DNA of 64,000 nt from Streptomyces sp. GESEQ-35 (GTDB lineage: Bacteria; Actinomycetota; Actinomycetes; Streptomycetales; Streptomycetaceae). Position 1 is the stretch's first letter, and each line of letters opens with the position of its first letter. Of this stretch, positions 1-8,852 are shown in pieces. Both the position numbers and the translations under genes were made by a program. Below the pieces are notes generated by a model. The model did no database searches and was not told the DNA's origin. It worked only from the letters and a program-made list of their open reading frames with translations. Location: positions 146,600 to 210,599 of the forward strand of contig NZ_JAFFSX010000019.1 of the NCBI RefSeq assembly GCF_017948485.1, read 5' to 3'.

Positions 1-1
1 C

Positions 2-865
2 GCCACGCGTTTCGCGCTGATGAACGGCGCGACGGTCGACGGGCCGCTGCCGGAGCCTTCGGCGATGTCGGCGACGGACCGTTGGATCCTCTCCCGCCTC
101 AACTCCGTCGTCGCCGAAGTCGACGCGTACTACGAGGACTTCCAGTTCGCGAAGCTCTCCGACGCGCTGTTCCACTTCGCCTGGGACGAGGTCTTCGACT
201 GGTACGTCGAGCTCTCCAAGACGACGTTCCAGGCGGGCGGCGAGCCGGCCGAGGCCAGCAAGCGGGTCCTCGGTGAGGTCCTGGACGTCACGCTGAAGCT
301 GCTGCACCCGGTGGTCCCGTTCGTCACGGAGACGCTGTGGACGACGCTTACGGGCGGTGAGTCGCTGGTCATCGCGGACTGGCCGAAGGACAGCAGCTTC
401 CGTGACACCGACGCCGAGCGCGAGATCGTCGCCCTCCAGCAGGTCATCACCGAGGTCCGCCGCTTCCGCGACAGCCAGGGCCTCCAGCCCGGCCAGCGCG
501 TCCCGGCCCGGCTGACCCTGGACGGCACGGCACTGGCGCCCCACGAGGCCGCCATCCGCCAGCTCCTGCGCCTCCAGCCGGAGGGCGACCCCTTCACGGC
601 CACGGCGACCCTGCCCGTCGCAGGCGCCGAGGTCGCGCTCGACCTCTCCGGGGCGATCGACGTGGCGGCGGAGCGCAAGCGTCTGGCCAAGGACTTGGCC
701 GCCGCCGAGAAGGAAAAGGCCCAGGCCACGGCCAAGCTCGGCAACGAGGCATTCCTCGCGAAGGCCCCGGACAACGTCGTGGACAAGATCCGCGGCCGCC
801 TGGCAAAGGCGGACGAGGACATCGCGCGGATTGCTGCGCAGCTGGATCGCCTGCCGCAGGCGTAG
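2..865 (+). CDS. valS: Valine-tRNA ligase, C-terminal part (cut by window edge)
   Basis: The reading frame is already open at base 2 and gives the last 287 residues of a class I aminoacyl-tRNA synthetase that charges tRNA-Val in the cytoplasm. The anticodon-binding helical domain is visible in the first 150 residues (motif FHFAWDEVFDWYVELSK). The last 65 residues are a Lys/Glu/Ala-rich coiled coil, the tRNA-binding arm typical of ValRS. The HIGH and KMSKS catalytic motifs lie upstream of the window. A strong hairpin follows 20 bases after the stop, so folC is probably transcribed separately. Confidence 0.95.
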   Translation, partial: ATRFALMNGATVDGPLPEPSAMSATDRWILSRLNSVVAEVDAYYEDFQFAKLSDALFHFAWDEVFDWYVELSKTTFQAGGEPAEASKRVLGEVLDVTLKLLHPVVPFVTETLWTTLTGGESLVIADWPKDSSFRDTDAEREIVALQQVITEVRRFRDSQGLQPGQRVPARLTLDGTALAPHEAAIRQLLRLQPEGDPFTATATLPVAGAEVALDLSGAIDVAAERKRLAKDLAAAEKEKAQATAKLGNEAFLAKAPDNVVDKIRGRLAKADEDIARIAAQLDRLPQA

Positions 866-884
866 GCGTTCGTACGGTCATGAG

Positions 885-915
885 GCCCCCGGTGCTGTCA
901 AGCGCCGGGGGCTTT
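885..915 (+). terminator. Terminator hairpin after valS
   Basis: Twelve-pair stem (885-896 with 901-912, one G-U pair) around a GTCA loop, followed by TTT. It sits 20 bases after the valS stop codon and reads as a factor-independent terminator. Confidence 0.8.
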
Positions 916-927
916 GCCGACCTTCTT

Positions 928-957
928 GGGGGCGCGGGGAACTGCGCGACCAGCCAC
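928..957 (+). repeat. Dispersed Streptomyces-type repeat, copy 1
   Basis: The segment with core GCGCGGGGAACTGCGCGACC recurs almost unchanged at 37598-37627 and in diverged, inverted form at 29141-29192. All three copies are intergenic, downstream of coding regions. Similar GC-rich elements are common in Streptomyces genomes; the function is unknown. Confidence 0.6.
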
Positions 958-1025
958 CGACGGCCGTCAGCCGCCCGACAACACAAGCCACCCCACTCCG
1001 TAGGCACTCTGTCAGTCCGCCTCCG

Positions 1026-1031
1026 TAGACT
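1026..1031 (+). promoter_or_regulatory. -10 element of a leaderless folC promoter
   Basis: TAGACT lies exactly six bases before the GTG start of folC, which places the transcription start at or next to the start codon. No Shine-Dalgarno is present, consistent with a leaderless mRNA. No clear -35 is seen. Confidence 0.5.
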
Positions 1032-1037
1032 GACCCC

Positions 1038-2522
1038 GTGAGTGACAGCGACCCGTTCGAAGAGATCATCGCGGCAGAGACCGACCGCGACCCCGATCTC
1101 GCGGTCATCGAGGCCGGCAGCCGCACCCTGCGTACCCAGGGCAGCCAGCCGCAGGCAGACGTGCCGACGCGCCCCGAGGACCCCGAGGTCGACAAGGCCC
1201 TCCGCGAGGTCGAGGCGGAACTGGCGACCCGCTGGGGCGAGACCAAGCTGGAGCCCTCCGTCAGCCGTATCGCCGCGCTGATGGACGTGCTGGGCGAGCC
1301 GCAGCGGTCGTACCCCTCGATCCACATCACCGGCACCAACGGCAAGACCTCCACCGCCCGCATGATCGAGGCCCTGCTCGGCGCCTTCGAGCTGCGCACC
1401 GGGCGGTACACGTCCCCCCACGTGCAGTCGGTCACCGAGCGGATCAGCCTCGACGGCGCGCCGATCTCCGCCGAGCGGTTCATCGAGACGTACGAGGACA
1501 TCAAGCCGTACATCGAGATGGTCGACTCCCAGCAGGAGTACCGGCTGTCGTTCTTCGAGGTGCTGACCGCCATGGCGTACGCCGCCTTCGCGGACGCGCC
1601 CGTGGACGTGGCCGTCGTCGAGGTCGGCATGGGCGGCTCCTGGGACGCCACCAACGTGATCGACGCCGATGTCGCCGTCGTCACCCCCATCGACCTCGAT
1701 CACACCGACCGGCTCGGTGAGACGCACGCCCTGATCGCCGGCGAGAAGTCCGGGATCATCAAGCAGGACGCGACGGTCATCCTGGCGCAGCAGCCGGTCG
1801 ACGCCGCTCAGGTGATGCTGAAGAAGGCGGTCGAGGTCGACGCCACCGTGGCCCGCGAGGGCCTTGAGTTCGGGGTCGTCGCACGGCAGGTCGCCGTCGG
1901 CGGGCAGCTGGTCACCCTGCGCGGGCTCGGCGGTGAGTACTCCGAGGTGTATCTGCCGCTGCACGGCGCCTACCAGGCGCACAACGCGGCGGTGGCGCTC
2001 GCCGCCGTCGAGGCGTTCTTCGGCGTCGGCGCCCAGCGTCCCGACCAGCTCTCCATGGACACCGTCCGCAAGGCCTTCGCCTCCGTGGCCTCGCCGGGAC
2101 GGCTCGAAGTCGTACGGCGGTCTCCCACCGTCGTCCTGGACGCCGCGCACAATCCCGCGGGCGCGCGGGCCGTGGCCGAGTCGATCGGGGAGGCCTTCGA
2201 CTTCAGCCGGCTGATCGGAGTGGTCGGGGCCAGCGCCGAGAAGAACGTACGGGGGCTGCTTGAGGCCTTCGAGCCGATCTTCGCCGAAGTCGTCGTCACG
2301 CAGAACTCCAGTCACCGCGCGATGGACGCCGACGAACTGGCCGCGATCGCGGTCGAGGTGTTCGGCGAGGAGCGGGTGCAGGTCGAGCCGCGACTGCCGG
2401 ACGCCCTGGAGGCCGCGATCACGCTGGCCGAGGAGGAGGGCGAGTTCGCGGGTGGCGGTGTGCTCGTCACCGGTTCCGTCATCACCGTCGGCGAGGCCCG
2501 GCTGCTGCTGGGGAAGGGCTGA
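1038..2522 (+). CDS. folC: Bifunctional folylpolyglutamate synthase / dihydrofolate synthase
   Basis: This 494-residue Mur-ligase-family enzyme adds glutamate to dihydropteroate and then to folates, using ATP, in the cytoplasm. The P-loop ITGTNGKTSTAR is near residues 96-107, and the family motifs DHTDRLGET and LDAAHNPAGA are present. The first 60 residues are an acidic, poorly conserved extension, as in other Streptomyces FolC proteins. The GTG at 1038 has no Shine-Dalgarno but has TAGACT six bases upstream, suggesting a leaderless start. The next gene starts 9 bases after the stop, so the two are probably cotranscribed. Confidence 0.95.
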   Translation: MSDSDPFEEIIAAETDRDPDLAVIEAGSRTLRTQGSQPQADVPTRPEDPEVDKALREVEAELATRWGETKLEPSVSRIAALMDVLGEPQRSYPSIHITGTNGKTSTARMIEALLGAFELRTGRYTSPHVQSVTERISLDGAPISAERFIETYEDIKPYIEMVDSQQEYRLSFFEVLTAMAYAAFADAPVDVAVVEVGMGGSWDATNVIDADVAVVTPIDLDHTDRLGETHALIAGEKSGIIKQDATVILAQQPVDAAQVMLKKAVEVDATVAREGLEFGVVARQVAVGGQLVTLRGLGGEYSEVYLPLHGAYQAHNAAVALAAVEAFFGVGAQRPDQLSMDTVRKAFASVASPGRLEVVRRSPTVVLDAAHNPAGARAVAESIGEAFDFSRLIGVVGASAEKNVRGLLEAFEPIFAEVVVTQNSSHRAMDADELAAIAVEVFGEERVQVEPRLPDALEAAITLAEEEGEFAGGGVLVTGSVITVGEARLLLGKG

Positions 2523-2531
2523 GTTCCAAGC

Positions 2532-2885
2532 ATGCGTACGCTCTGTTCCTCGACCCTGATCGGCGAGGTCTTCATCATCGGCTTCGCCGGTCTGGTCGCC
2601 ATGAAGGACGACGACCTGTCCATGTCCACGGTGTGGACGGTCAGCGGTGTCGCGATGTTCCTGTGCCTGGTGCTGTGCGGCCTGGTGACCCGCCCCGGCG
2701 GCGTCGCACTGGGCTGGGCCCTTCAGATCGCCCTCATCGCCTCCGGTTTCATCGTGCCGACCATGTTCTTCCTCGGCGCGATCTTCGCGGCCCTGTGGTG
2801 GGCGTCGGTGCACTACGGGCGGAAGATCGACGAGGCGAAGGCAAGATTCGCGGCCGGCCAGGCGGATCAGCCTGACGCTGCCTAA
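2532..2885 (+). CDS. DUF4233 family integral membrane protein
   Basis: A 117-residue protein with about four hydrophobic segments (roughly residues 8-24, 33-52, 58-74 and 76-95) and a charged cytoplasmic tail. Small membrane proteins of the DUF4233 family commonly follow folC in Actinobacteria; their function is unknown. Only 9 bases separate it from folC and ndk follows 115 bases later, so it is probably translated from the folC transcript. Nothing in the sequence points to catalytic residues. Confidence 0.8.
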   Translation: MRTLCSSTLIGEVFIIGFAGLVAMKDDDLSMSTVWTVSGVAMFLCLVLCGLVTRPGGVALGWALQIALIASGFIVPTMFFLGAIFAALWWASVHYGRKIDEAKARFAAGQADQPDAA

Positions 2886-3000
2886 CAAGCACTCAGCCGG
2901 GCCCTGTAGCCTCAGAGCCTGCGTCACATCCAGGCCGGGCCGGAATGTGACCCAGGCTCCACCCCCACCCCGCACAACCTTTGATTCAAGGAGCTCGCTC

Positions 3001-3414
3001 GTGACGCAGCGCACCCTCGTCCTCCTCAAGCCCGACGCCGTCCGTCGTGGCCTGACCGGCGAGATCCTCAGCCGTATCGAGCGCAAGGCGGGCTGGCAGA
3101 TCACCGCGCTGGAGCTGCGCACCCTGGACCAGGAGACCCTGGAGCAGCACTACGGCGAGCACAAGGGCAAGCCCTTCTACGAGCCGCTGATGGAGTTCAT
3201 GGCCTCCGGTCCGGTCGTGGCCCTGATCGTCGAGGGCGACCGGGTCATCGAGGGGCTGCGTGCCCTCGCCGGTCCGACCGACCCGATCGCCGCCGCGCCC
3301 GGCTCCATCCGCGGTGATTTCGGTGTGATCGTCCGCGAGAACCTGATCCACGCCTCCGACTCCGAGGAGTCCGCCGAGCGCGAGGTGAAGATCTTCTTCC
3401 CCGGCCACGGCTGA
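3001..3414 (+). CDS. ndk: Nucleoside diphosphate kinase
   Basis: This 137-residue enzyme transfers the gamma-phosphate of ATP to nucleoside diphosphates through a phosphohistidine. The start motif RTLVLLKPDAVRRG and the region RGDFG that precedes the active site are clear. In the conserved stretch VRENLIHASDS the histidine is the catalytic one. The GTG at 3001 is preferred over the in-frame GTG at 2947 because AAGGAG (2988-2993) sits seven bases before it and the product then begins at the family's usual first strand. Length is normal. Confidence 0.96.
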   Translation: MTQRTLVLLKPDAVRRGLTGEILSRIERKAGWQITALELRTLDQETLEQHYGEHKGKPFYEPLMEFMASGPVVALIVEGDRVIEGLRALAGPTDPIAAAPGSIRGDFGVIVRENLIHASDSEESAEREVKIFFPGHG

Positions 3415-3720
3415 CCGTAGGCCCGCCCGTCACCGAGCCTTCACCTGAGGGACCGTCATGTCCGGCGTGTCGCCCCGCCTGACCTGGGACGGCCGGTTAT
3501 TTCCGGCCGCCTTCCGGCATATGCGTGCCGATCGGGGGAACGAGAGCCCCCGATGGACTGTCTCCAGCAGCGAGGCGGCTCATCATCTGCTGACAATGGC
3601 GAAGACCCTCGCGCAGTGTTCGGGAAGGCGCGTCTACGATGGAAGCCTTCACGTCACCGCACCCACTTCGCCGACCTGAAAAGCCCTCAAAAGCTCTGTG
3701 GGAAGGCCAGACGAATCCTC
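3415..3720. other. Gene-free stretch between ndk and mreB with two hairpins
   Basis: The 306 bases hold two perfect inverted repeats: GGCCGG/CCGGCC at 3491-3508 and ATCGGGGG/CCCCCGAT at 3531-3554. The second is a plausible terminator for the ndk unit. TACGAT at 3635-3640 is a candidate -10 element for mreB, which would give a leader of roughly 75 bases. A 73-codon open frame at 3458-3679 has no recognisable product. Confidence 0.5.
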
Positions 3721-4752
3721 ATGGGGAACTCAATGTCGTTCATCGGCCGTGACATGGCTGTCGACCTCGGGACCGCCAACACGCTGGTGTACGTCAGGGG
3801 TCGCGGGATCGTACTCAACGAGCCGTCCGTGGTCGCGATCAACACCAATACCGGTGGCATTCTCGCGGTCGGCGCCGAAGCGAAGAAGATGATCGGGCGC
3901 ACGCCCGGCAACATCGTTGCCGTACGCCCGCTGAAGGACGGCGTGATCGCCGACTTCGAGATCACCGAGCGGATGCTCCGCTACTTCATCCTGAAGATCC
4001 ACAAGCGGCGGTATCTGGCTCGTCCGCGGGTCGTCGTCTGTGTTCCCTCGGGCATCACGGGCGTCGAGCGCCGTGCCGTCATCGAGGCGTCGTCCCAGGC
4101 CGGCGCCCGCCAGGTGCACATCATCGAGGAGCCCATGGCCGCGGCCATCGGCTCCGGCCTGCCGGTCCACGAGGCCACGGGCAACATGGTGGTGGACATC
4201 GGCGGCGGCACCACGGAGGTCGCGGTCATCTCCCTCGGCGGCATCGTCACCGCCCAGTCCATCCGCGTCGCGGGCGACGAACTGGACAGCTCGATCATCC
4301 AGCACATCAAGAAGGAGTACTCGCTCCTGCTGGGTGAGCGGACGGCGGAACAGATCAAGATCACGATCGGTTCGGCGTACGACCTCGATGCCGACGAACA
4401 CACCGAAATCCGCGGCCGGGACCTTGTCTCCGGACTGCCCAAGACCGTCGTCATCTCGGCCGCCGAGGTGCGCAAGGCGATCGAGGAACCGGTCAACGCC
4501 ATCGTCGACGCCGTGAAGACGACCCTCGACAAGTGCCCGCCCGAACTGTCCGGCGACATCATGGACCGCGGAATCGTTCTCACCGGCGGCGGCGCTCTGC
4601 TGCGCGGCCTGGACGAGCGACTGCGCCGGGAGACCGGCATGCCGATCCATATCGCCGAGGATCCCCTGGACAGCGTCGCGCTCGGTTCCGGCAAGTGCGT
4701 CGAGGAGTTCGAGGCGTTGCAGCAGGTGCTCGACGCCCAGCCGCGCAGATGA
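3721..4752 (+). CDS. mreB: Rod shape-determining protein MreB (actin-like)
   Basis: This 343-residue bacterial actin has all nucleotide-binding signatures: DLGTANTLVYV (phosphate 1), DIGGGTTEVAV (phosphate 2) and LTGGGALLRG (adenosine). It polymerises under the membrane. In Streptomyces it acts mainly in spore-wall synthesis rather than vegetative tip growth (known for S. coelicolor). The start is either ATG 3721 or ATG 3733; the second has GGGGA five bases upstream, so residues 1-4 are uncertain. A 10-pair hairpin follows the stop, then mreC, mreD, PBP2 and rodA. Confidence 0.96.
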   Translation: MGNSMSFIGRDMAVDLGTANTLVYVRGRGIVLNEPSVVAINTNTGGILAVGAEAKKMIGRTPGNIVAVRPLKDGVIADFEITERMLRYFILKIHKRRYLARPRVVVCVPSGITGVERRAVIEASSQAGARQVHIIEEPMAAAIGSGLPVHEATGNMVVDIGGGTTEVAVISLGGIVTAQSIRVAGDELDSSIIQHIKKEYSLLLGERTAEQIKITIGSAYDLDADEHTEIRGRDLVSGLPKTVVISAAEVRKAIEEPVNAIVDAVKTTLDKCPPELSGDIMDRGIVLTGGGALLRGLDERLRRETGMPIHIAEDPLDSVALGSGKCVEEFEALQQVLDAQPRR

Positions 4753-4766
4753 CATAACTCTTCGAT

Positions 4767-4802
4767 TCCGCCGTACGAGACGATCTCTTCTTGTACGGCG
4801 GA
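4767..4802 (+). terminator. Hairpin between mreB and mreC
   Basis: Ten-pair perfect inverted repeat TCCGCCGTAC (4767-4776) / GTACGGCGGA (4793-4802) starts 15 bases after the mreB stop. No T-run follows. It could attenuate or partly terminate transcription, making mreB more abundant than mreCD; AT-rich sequence at 4806-4822 could hold a separate mreC promoter. Confidence 0.5.
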
Positions 4803-4887
4803 TCGTTGATATAGAGGCATAAGCTCACCCATAAACGCTGCTCTTCATCACCTGCACATTCCTAGAGGGAAGGCACGGCCGCCGCAC

Positions 4888-5835
4888 GTGAGGGACACGA
4901 AAGAGAGCCGGCTGCTCCTGGTGCTGCTGATCGCCATCGCGTTCGCGTTGATCACGGTGGATATCCGCGGCGGGGAGGACTCACCGGTCGACGGTGCCCG
5001 CCAGGGGGCGGCCGCCGTGTTCGGCCCGATCGAGGACGGGGTGTCGGCCGCGGTCGACCCGGTCGGCAACGCGGTCTCCGCGATTCGTGACTCCGGCGAG
5101 CGGCACGACCGGCTCGCCGCGCTGGAGCAGGAGAACGCGGCCCTCAAGGCGAAGCTCGGCAGCGACGAACGCAACCGCAGCAGACTGGCCCAGCTCGACA
5201 AGATGCTGAAGATCGCGGGCAAGGGCCAGTACGGCATCAAGGGCGCCGAGGTCATCGCGATAGGGGCGGCCCAGGGCTTCTCCTGGACCATCACCATCGA
5301 CGTCGGCGCCAATGACGGCATCAAGCGCGACATGACCGTCCTCAACGGCGACGGCCTGGTCGGCCGGGTGACGACCGTCGGCCCCAACACCGCCACCGTC
5401 CTGCTCGCCAGCGACCCCGACTTCACCGTCGGCACCCGGATGGAGGCCAGCGACGAGCTCGGCTTCGCCTCCGGACAGGGCGACCGTCCGCTGCGCGTCG
5501 AACTCCTCAACGGCAAGGCCGAGGTGAAGAAGGGCGACCGTCTGGTCACCTTCGGCTCGCAGGCCGACAAGCCCTTCGTGCCCGGCGTGCCGGTCGGCGT
5601 GGTCTCCCGCGTCGACCCGTCCGGCGGCGACCTGACCCGCACGCTGTACGTCACGCCGTATGTCAGCTTCACCAAGCTCGACGTCATCGGCGTCGTCGTC
5701 GAGACCCCGAAGCAGGACCCGGGCGACACCGTGCTGCCGAGCAAGCCGAAGCCCACCCCCACGCCGACCGTGACGGTGACGGTGACGCCCTCCGCCGGGG
5801 CGCCCGTCGACGGCCAGTACGAGCAAGAGCAGTAG
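4888..5835 (+). CDS. mreC: Rod shape-determining protein MreC
   Basis: This 315-residue bitopic protein links MreB to the periplasmic wall enzymes. There is one N-terminal membrane helix (about residues 7-23), a coiled coil (about 68-108, motif LAALEQENAALKAKL) and the beta-rich MreC domain up to about 275. The tail is Pro/Thr-rich (KPTPTPTVTVTVTP), as is usual in actinomycetes. The GTG start at 4888 lies 14 bases after AGGGAAGG. mreD follows 12 bases after the stop and is cotranscribed. Confidence 0.94.
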   Translation: MRDTKESRLLLVLLIAIAFALITVDIRGGEDSPVDGARQGAAAVFGPIEDGVSAAVDPVGNAVSAIRDSGERHDRLAALEQENAALKAKLGSDERNRSRLAQLDKMLKIAGKGQYGIKGAEVIAIGAAQGFSWTITIDVGANDGIKRDMTVLNGDGLVGRVTTVGPNTATVLLASDPDFTVGTRMEASDELGFASGQGDRPLRVELLNGKAEVKKGDRLVTFGSQADKPFVPGVPVGVVSRVDPSGGDLTRTLYVTPYVSFTKLDVIGVVVETPKQDPGDTVLPSKPKPTPTPTVTVTVTPSAGAPVDGQYEQEQ

Positions 5836-5847
5836 GAGCTGAGCCCC

Positions 5848-6519
5848 ATGCGCGTCAACCGGATCCTGCTCTCCACCTCGCTGGTCGTCGTCGCCCTGGT
5901 GCTCCAGGTGAGCGTCCTCGCCCGCCTCCATCTCCCGGGCGCCGTCCCCGACCTGCTGCTGCTCACCGTCCTGGGCCTCGCCCTGGTCTACGGCCATGTC
6001 GGCGGCGCCCTCGTCGGCTTCGGCGCCGGTCTGCTCGCCGACCTCGCCCCGCCCGCCGACCATGCCGCCGGCCGCTACGCCCTGGTGCTGTGCGTCATCG
6101 GCTATCTCGCCGGGCTGGCCAAACCGGAGAACGGCAGGCTGAAATCGGCCACCGGCCCCATGGCCGTGGTCGTCGTCGCCGCGCTCGGCTCCACCATGCT
6201 CTACGCCGGAGTGGGCGCCCTCGTCGGCGACACCGCCGCCCGCCATGTCGGCCTGGGCAGCCTGCTGTTCACGGCCGCGCTGTACGACCTGCTGCTCGCC
6301 CCGTTCGTCGTCCCCGGGATCATGGGGCTGGCCCGGCGCGCGGAGAACGATCCGCTCGCCGAGACCAACTCGGCCGCCAAGTCCACCGACATCTCCACCG
6401 GCTGGCTCTCCTCCGGCACCGGGCTGCGGATCGGCGGTCAGCGGGGTGGCCTCAGAGTGAAGGCGGCCCGGTCGCGGGTGGCCCGTGCCGGGCGCATCAA
6501 GGGGGTCAAGCGGCTGTGA
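5848..6519 (+). CDS. mreD: Rod shape-determining protein MreD
   Basis: This 223-residue membrane protein has five or six hydrophobic segments within the first 165 residues and a basic cytoplasmic tail rich in Arg and Lys. It belongs to the MreD family, which completes the MreBCD scaffold for lateral and spore wall synthesis. The AGGAGC six to eleven bases before the ATG is a good ribosome binding site. It lies between mreC (12 bases) and the PBP2 gene (83 bases). The long basic tail is longer than in E. coli MreD but normal for Streptomyces. Confidence 0.9.
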   Translation: MRVNRILLSTSLVVVALVLQVSVLARLHLPGAVPDLLLLTVLGLALVYGHVGGALVGFGAGLLADLAPPADHAAGRYALVLCVIGYLAGLAKPENGRLKSATGPMAVVVVAALGSTMLYAGVGALVGDTAARHVGLGSLLFTAALYDLLLAPFVVPGIMGLARRAENDPLAETNSAAKSTDISTGWLSSGTGLRIGGQRGGLRVKAARSRVARAGRIKGVKRL

Positions 6520-6602
6520 TCGCACGGGAGTCGGCGGCGGCGCACACAGGTCCGTCGTATAAGAACACGTCGTACACGTACTGAGAGGGGGAGGCAGCAG
6601 CA

Positions 6603-8852
6603 GTGACCAACATCCCGGAGACCGGTCGGACCCCACGTGTCCAGACCCGGCTCGTCGTCATCCAGATCCTCGTCCTCTCCCTTCTCGGCACCCTCGGCGG
6701 GCGCCTGTGGTACCTCCAGATCAGGGAGGGCCAGGAGTACGCCAAGGAGGCGTCCGGAAACCACGTCCAGCAGGTCGTCCAGCCCGCCGTACGCGGCTCC
6801 ATCCTGGACGGGCGCGGGGTGCCCATCGCGGACAACGAGACACGGCTCGTCGTGTCCGCCTCGCGCACCGAGCTGCTGAAGATGCCGGACGACGGCAAGG
6901 CCGTCCTGACCAAGCTCGCGGGCGTGCTGGGCATGAAGCCCGCGGAGGTCATGGGCAAGGTCCGGCTGTGCGACGCGAAGACGCCGCAGCCCTGCTGGAA
7001 CGGCTCGCCGTACCAGCCGATCCCCGTCACCGACGAGGCCACGCCCCGCCAGGCCCTCCAGATCCGCGAGCGCTCCGAGGACTTCCCCGGCATCACCGCC
7101 GAGCCGCAGGCCGTGCGCCGCTACGCCGCCCCCGGCGGAGCCAACACCGCGCAGGTCCTCGGCTACCTCTCCCCGGTCACCGACGAGGAGATCACCCAGG
7201 CCCAGGACACCAACTCGCCCTATCTGCGCTCCGACCAGGTCGGCCGCTCGGGCCTGGAGCGTGAGTACGACAAGGAGCTGCGCGGCAAGGCCGGCGTCAC
7301 CCGCTACGAGGTCGACAACCTCGGCCGTGTCATCGGCGAGGCCGAGGCCGACGCGGCCCAGCCCGGCTCCAACCTCGTCACCAGCATCGACTCCCGGGTC
7401 CAGCGGGTCGCCGAGTTCGAGCTGAACGAGGCGATGAAGACCGCCCGCAAGGAGTTCGACGACAACACCGGCGAGAACTACAAGGCGGACTCCGGTGCCG
7501 TCGTCGTGATGGAGGCCAAGACCGGCCGTGTCGTCGCCATGGCGTCCAACCCGTCGTACGACCCGAACGCCTGGGTCGGCGGCATCTCCGCCAAGGACTA
7601 CACCAGGCTCACCGGCAAGAGCTCCAACTACCCGCTGCTGAACAGGGCCATACAGGGTCAGGCCGCGCCCGGCTCGATCTTCAAGGTGGTCTCCACGGCC
7701 GCCGCGGTCGAGGCCGGCTATGACTTCGACGGCAACTACAACTGCTCCAGCTCGTACTCCGTCGGCGGCCAGGTCTTCAAGAACTTCGAGTCGCAGAGCT
7801 ACGGCCCGATCGGTCTGGGCCGGGCCCTGGAGGTCTCCTGCGACACCGTCTTCTACGGCCTCGCGCACAACGAGTGGAAGAAGGACGGCGGCATCAACCC
7901 GAAGAAGGGTGAGCCCAAGGACTACTTCTTCAAGGCCGCCCACCAGTTCGGCCTCGGCAAGGAGACCGGCATCGACCTGCCCAACGAGGTCACCGGCCGC
8001 GTCCCGGACCGCCAGTGGAAGGAGAGCTACTGGAAGGCCAACAAGGACGCCTGGTGCAAGACCGGCAAGAAGGACGGCTCCTACGTCGAGAAGATCTCGT
8101 ACGAGAACTGCCTCGAGGGCAACAAGATGCGCGCCGGTGACGAGATCAACTACTCCATCGGCCAGGGCGACACCCTCGTGACCCCGATCCAGATGGCCAC
8201 GATCTACTCGGCGATCTCCAACGGCGGCACCCTGTACGACCCGACCGTCGGCAAGGCGATCATCAGCGCCGACGGCAAGGACGTCTCGGAGATCAAGCCC
8301 GAGTCGCACGGCAAGCTGCCGGTCAGCGGGCAGACGCTGGACAAGATGGACGACGCCCTGGCCGGCGTCGCCACCCGCGGTACCGCCGCCTGGCGCTTCG
8401 GCGGCTGGCCGCAGGACGAGATCCCGATGCACGCCAAGACCGGTACCGCCGAGGTCTACGGCAAGCAGACGACCTCGTGGTTCGCGACGTACACCAAGGA
8501 CTACTCGATCGTGATGACGATCTCGCAGGGTGGTACGGGTTCCGGAGCCTCCGGTCCGGCCGTGCGCAACATATACGACGCCCTGTACGGCGTCTCCGAC
8601 GACGGCGAGATCAACAAGAAGAACGCCCTGCTGCCCACGCCGCAGACGAGCCTGCCGAAGATCAAGGCGGACGGTTCGATCACCGCGCCGAAGGTCAAGG
8701 GGGACCCGGCGAAGGAGCAGCAGGCCAGCCAGAAGGGGAAGGACGCGGCGGACGAGACGCAGCTGGCGGCGACGGTGCAGTCACCGGCCACCGGGAACCG
8801 TGACACCCGCCGCAGAAGGCGGAAGAAGGGAAGCCGGAGGATGCTCACATGA
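6603..8852 (+). CDS. mrdA: Penicillin-binding protein 2 (class B transpeptidase)
   Basis: This 749-residue class B PBP cross-links peptidoglycan on the outer face of the membrane with RodA. It has one N-terminal membrane helix (about residues 13-31), the PBP dimerisation domain, and the transpeptidase motifs SIFK (Ser358 nucleophile), SCD (412-414) and KTG (612-614). The last 90 residues are charged and low-complexity, ending in an Arg/Lys-rich stretch. The GTG start follows AGAGGGGGAGG. The stop overlaps the rodA start by four bases (ATGA), so the two proteins are probably translationally coupled. Confidence 0.95.
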   Translation: MTNIPETGRTPRVQTRLVVIQILVLSLLGTLGGRLWYLQIREGQEYAKEASGNHVQQVVQPAVRGSILDGRGVPIADNETRLVVSASRTELLKMPDDGKAVLTKLAGVLGMKPAEVMGKVRLCDAKTPQPCWNGSPYQPIPVTDEATPRQALQIRERSEDFPGITAEPQAVRRYAAPGGANTAQVLGYLSPVTDEEITQAQDTNSPYLRSDQVGRSGLEREYDKELRGKAGVTRYEVDNLGRVIGEAEADAAQPGSNLVTSIDSRVQRVAEFELNEAMKTARKEFDDNTGENYKADSGAVVVMEAKTGRVVAMASNPSYDPNAWVGGISAKDYTRLTGKSSNYPLLNRAIQGQAAPGSIFKVVSTAAAVEAGYDFDGNYNCSSSYSVGGQVFKNFESQSYGPIGLGRALEVSCDTVFYGLAHNEWKKDGGINPKKGEPKDYFFKAAHQFGLGKETGIDLPNEVTGRVPDRQWKESYWKANKDAWCKTGKKDGSYVEKISYENCLEGNKMRAGDEINYSIGQGDTLVTPIQMATIYSAISNGGTLYDPTVGKAIISADGKDVSEIKPESHGKLPVSGQTLDKMDDALAGVATRGTAAWRFGGWPQDEIPMHAKTGTAEVYGKQTTSWFATYTKDYSIVMTISQGGTGSGASGPAVRNIYDALYGVSDDGEINKKNALLPTPQTSLPKIKADGSITAPKVKGDPAKEQQASQKGKDAADETQLAATVQSPATGNRDTRRRRRKKGSRRMLT

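Noticed and set aside
594..3122. An 842-codon open frame on the minus strand
   Set aside because: It lies antisense to valS, folC, the DUF4233 gene and ndk. Long antisense frames are expected in G+C-rich DNA, and the product is low-complexity and unlike any protein.
3458..3679. A 73-codon frame upstream of mreB
   Set aside because: It covers two terminator-type hairpins and a candidate promoter, and has no recognisable product or ribosome site.
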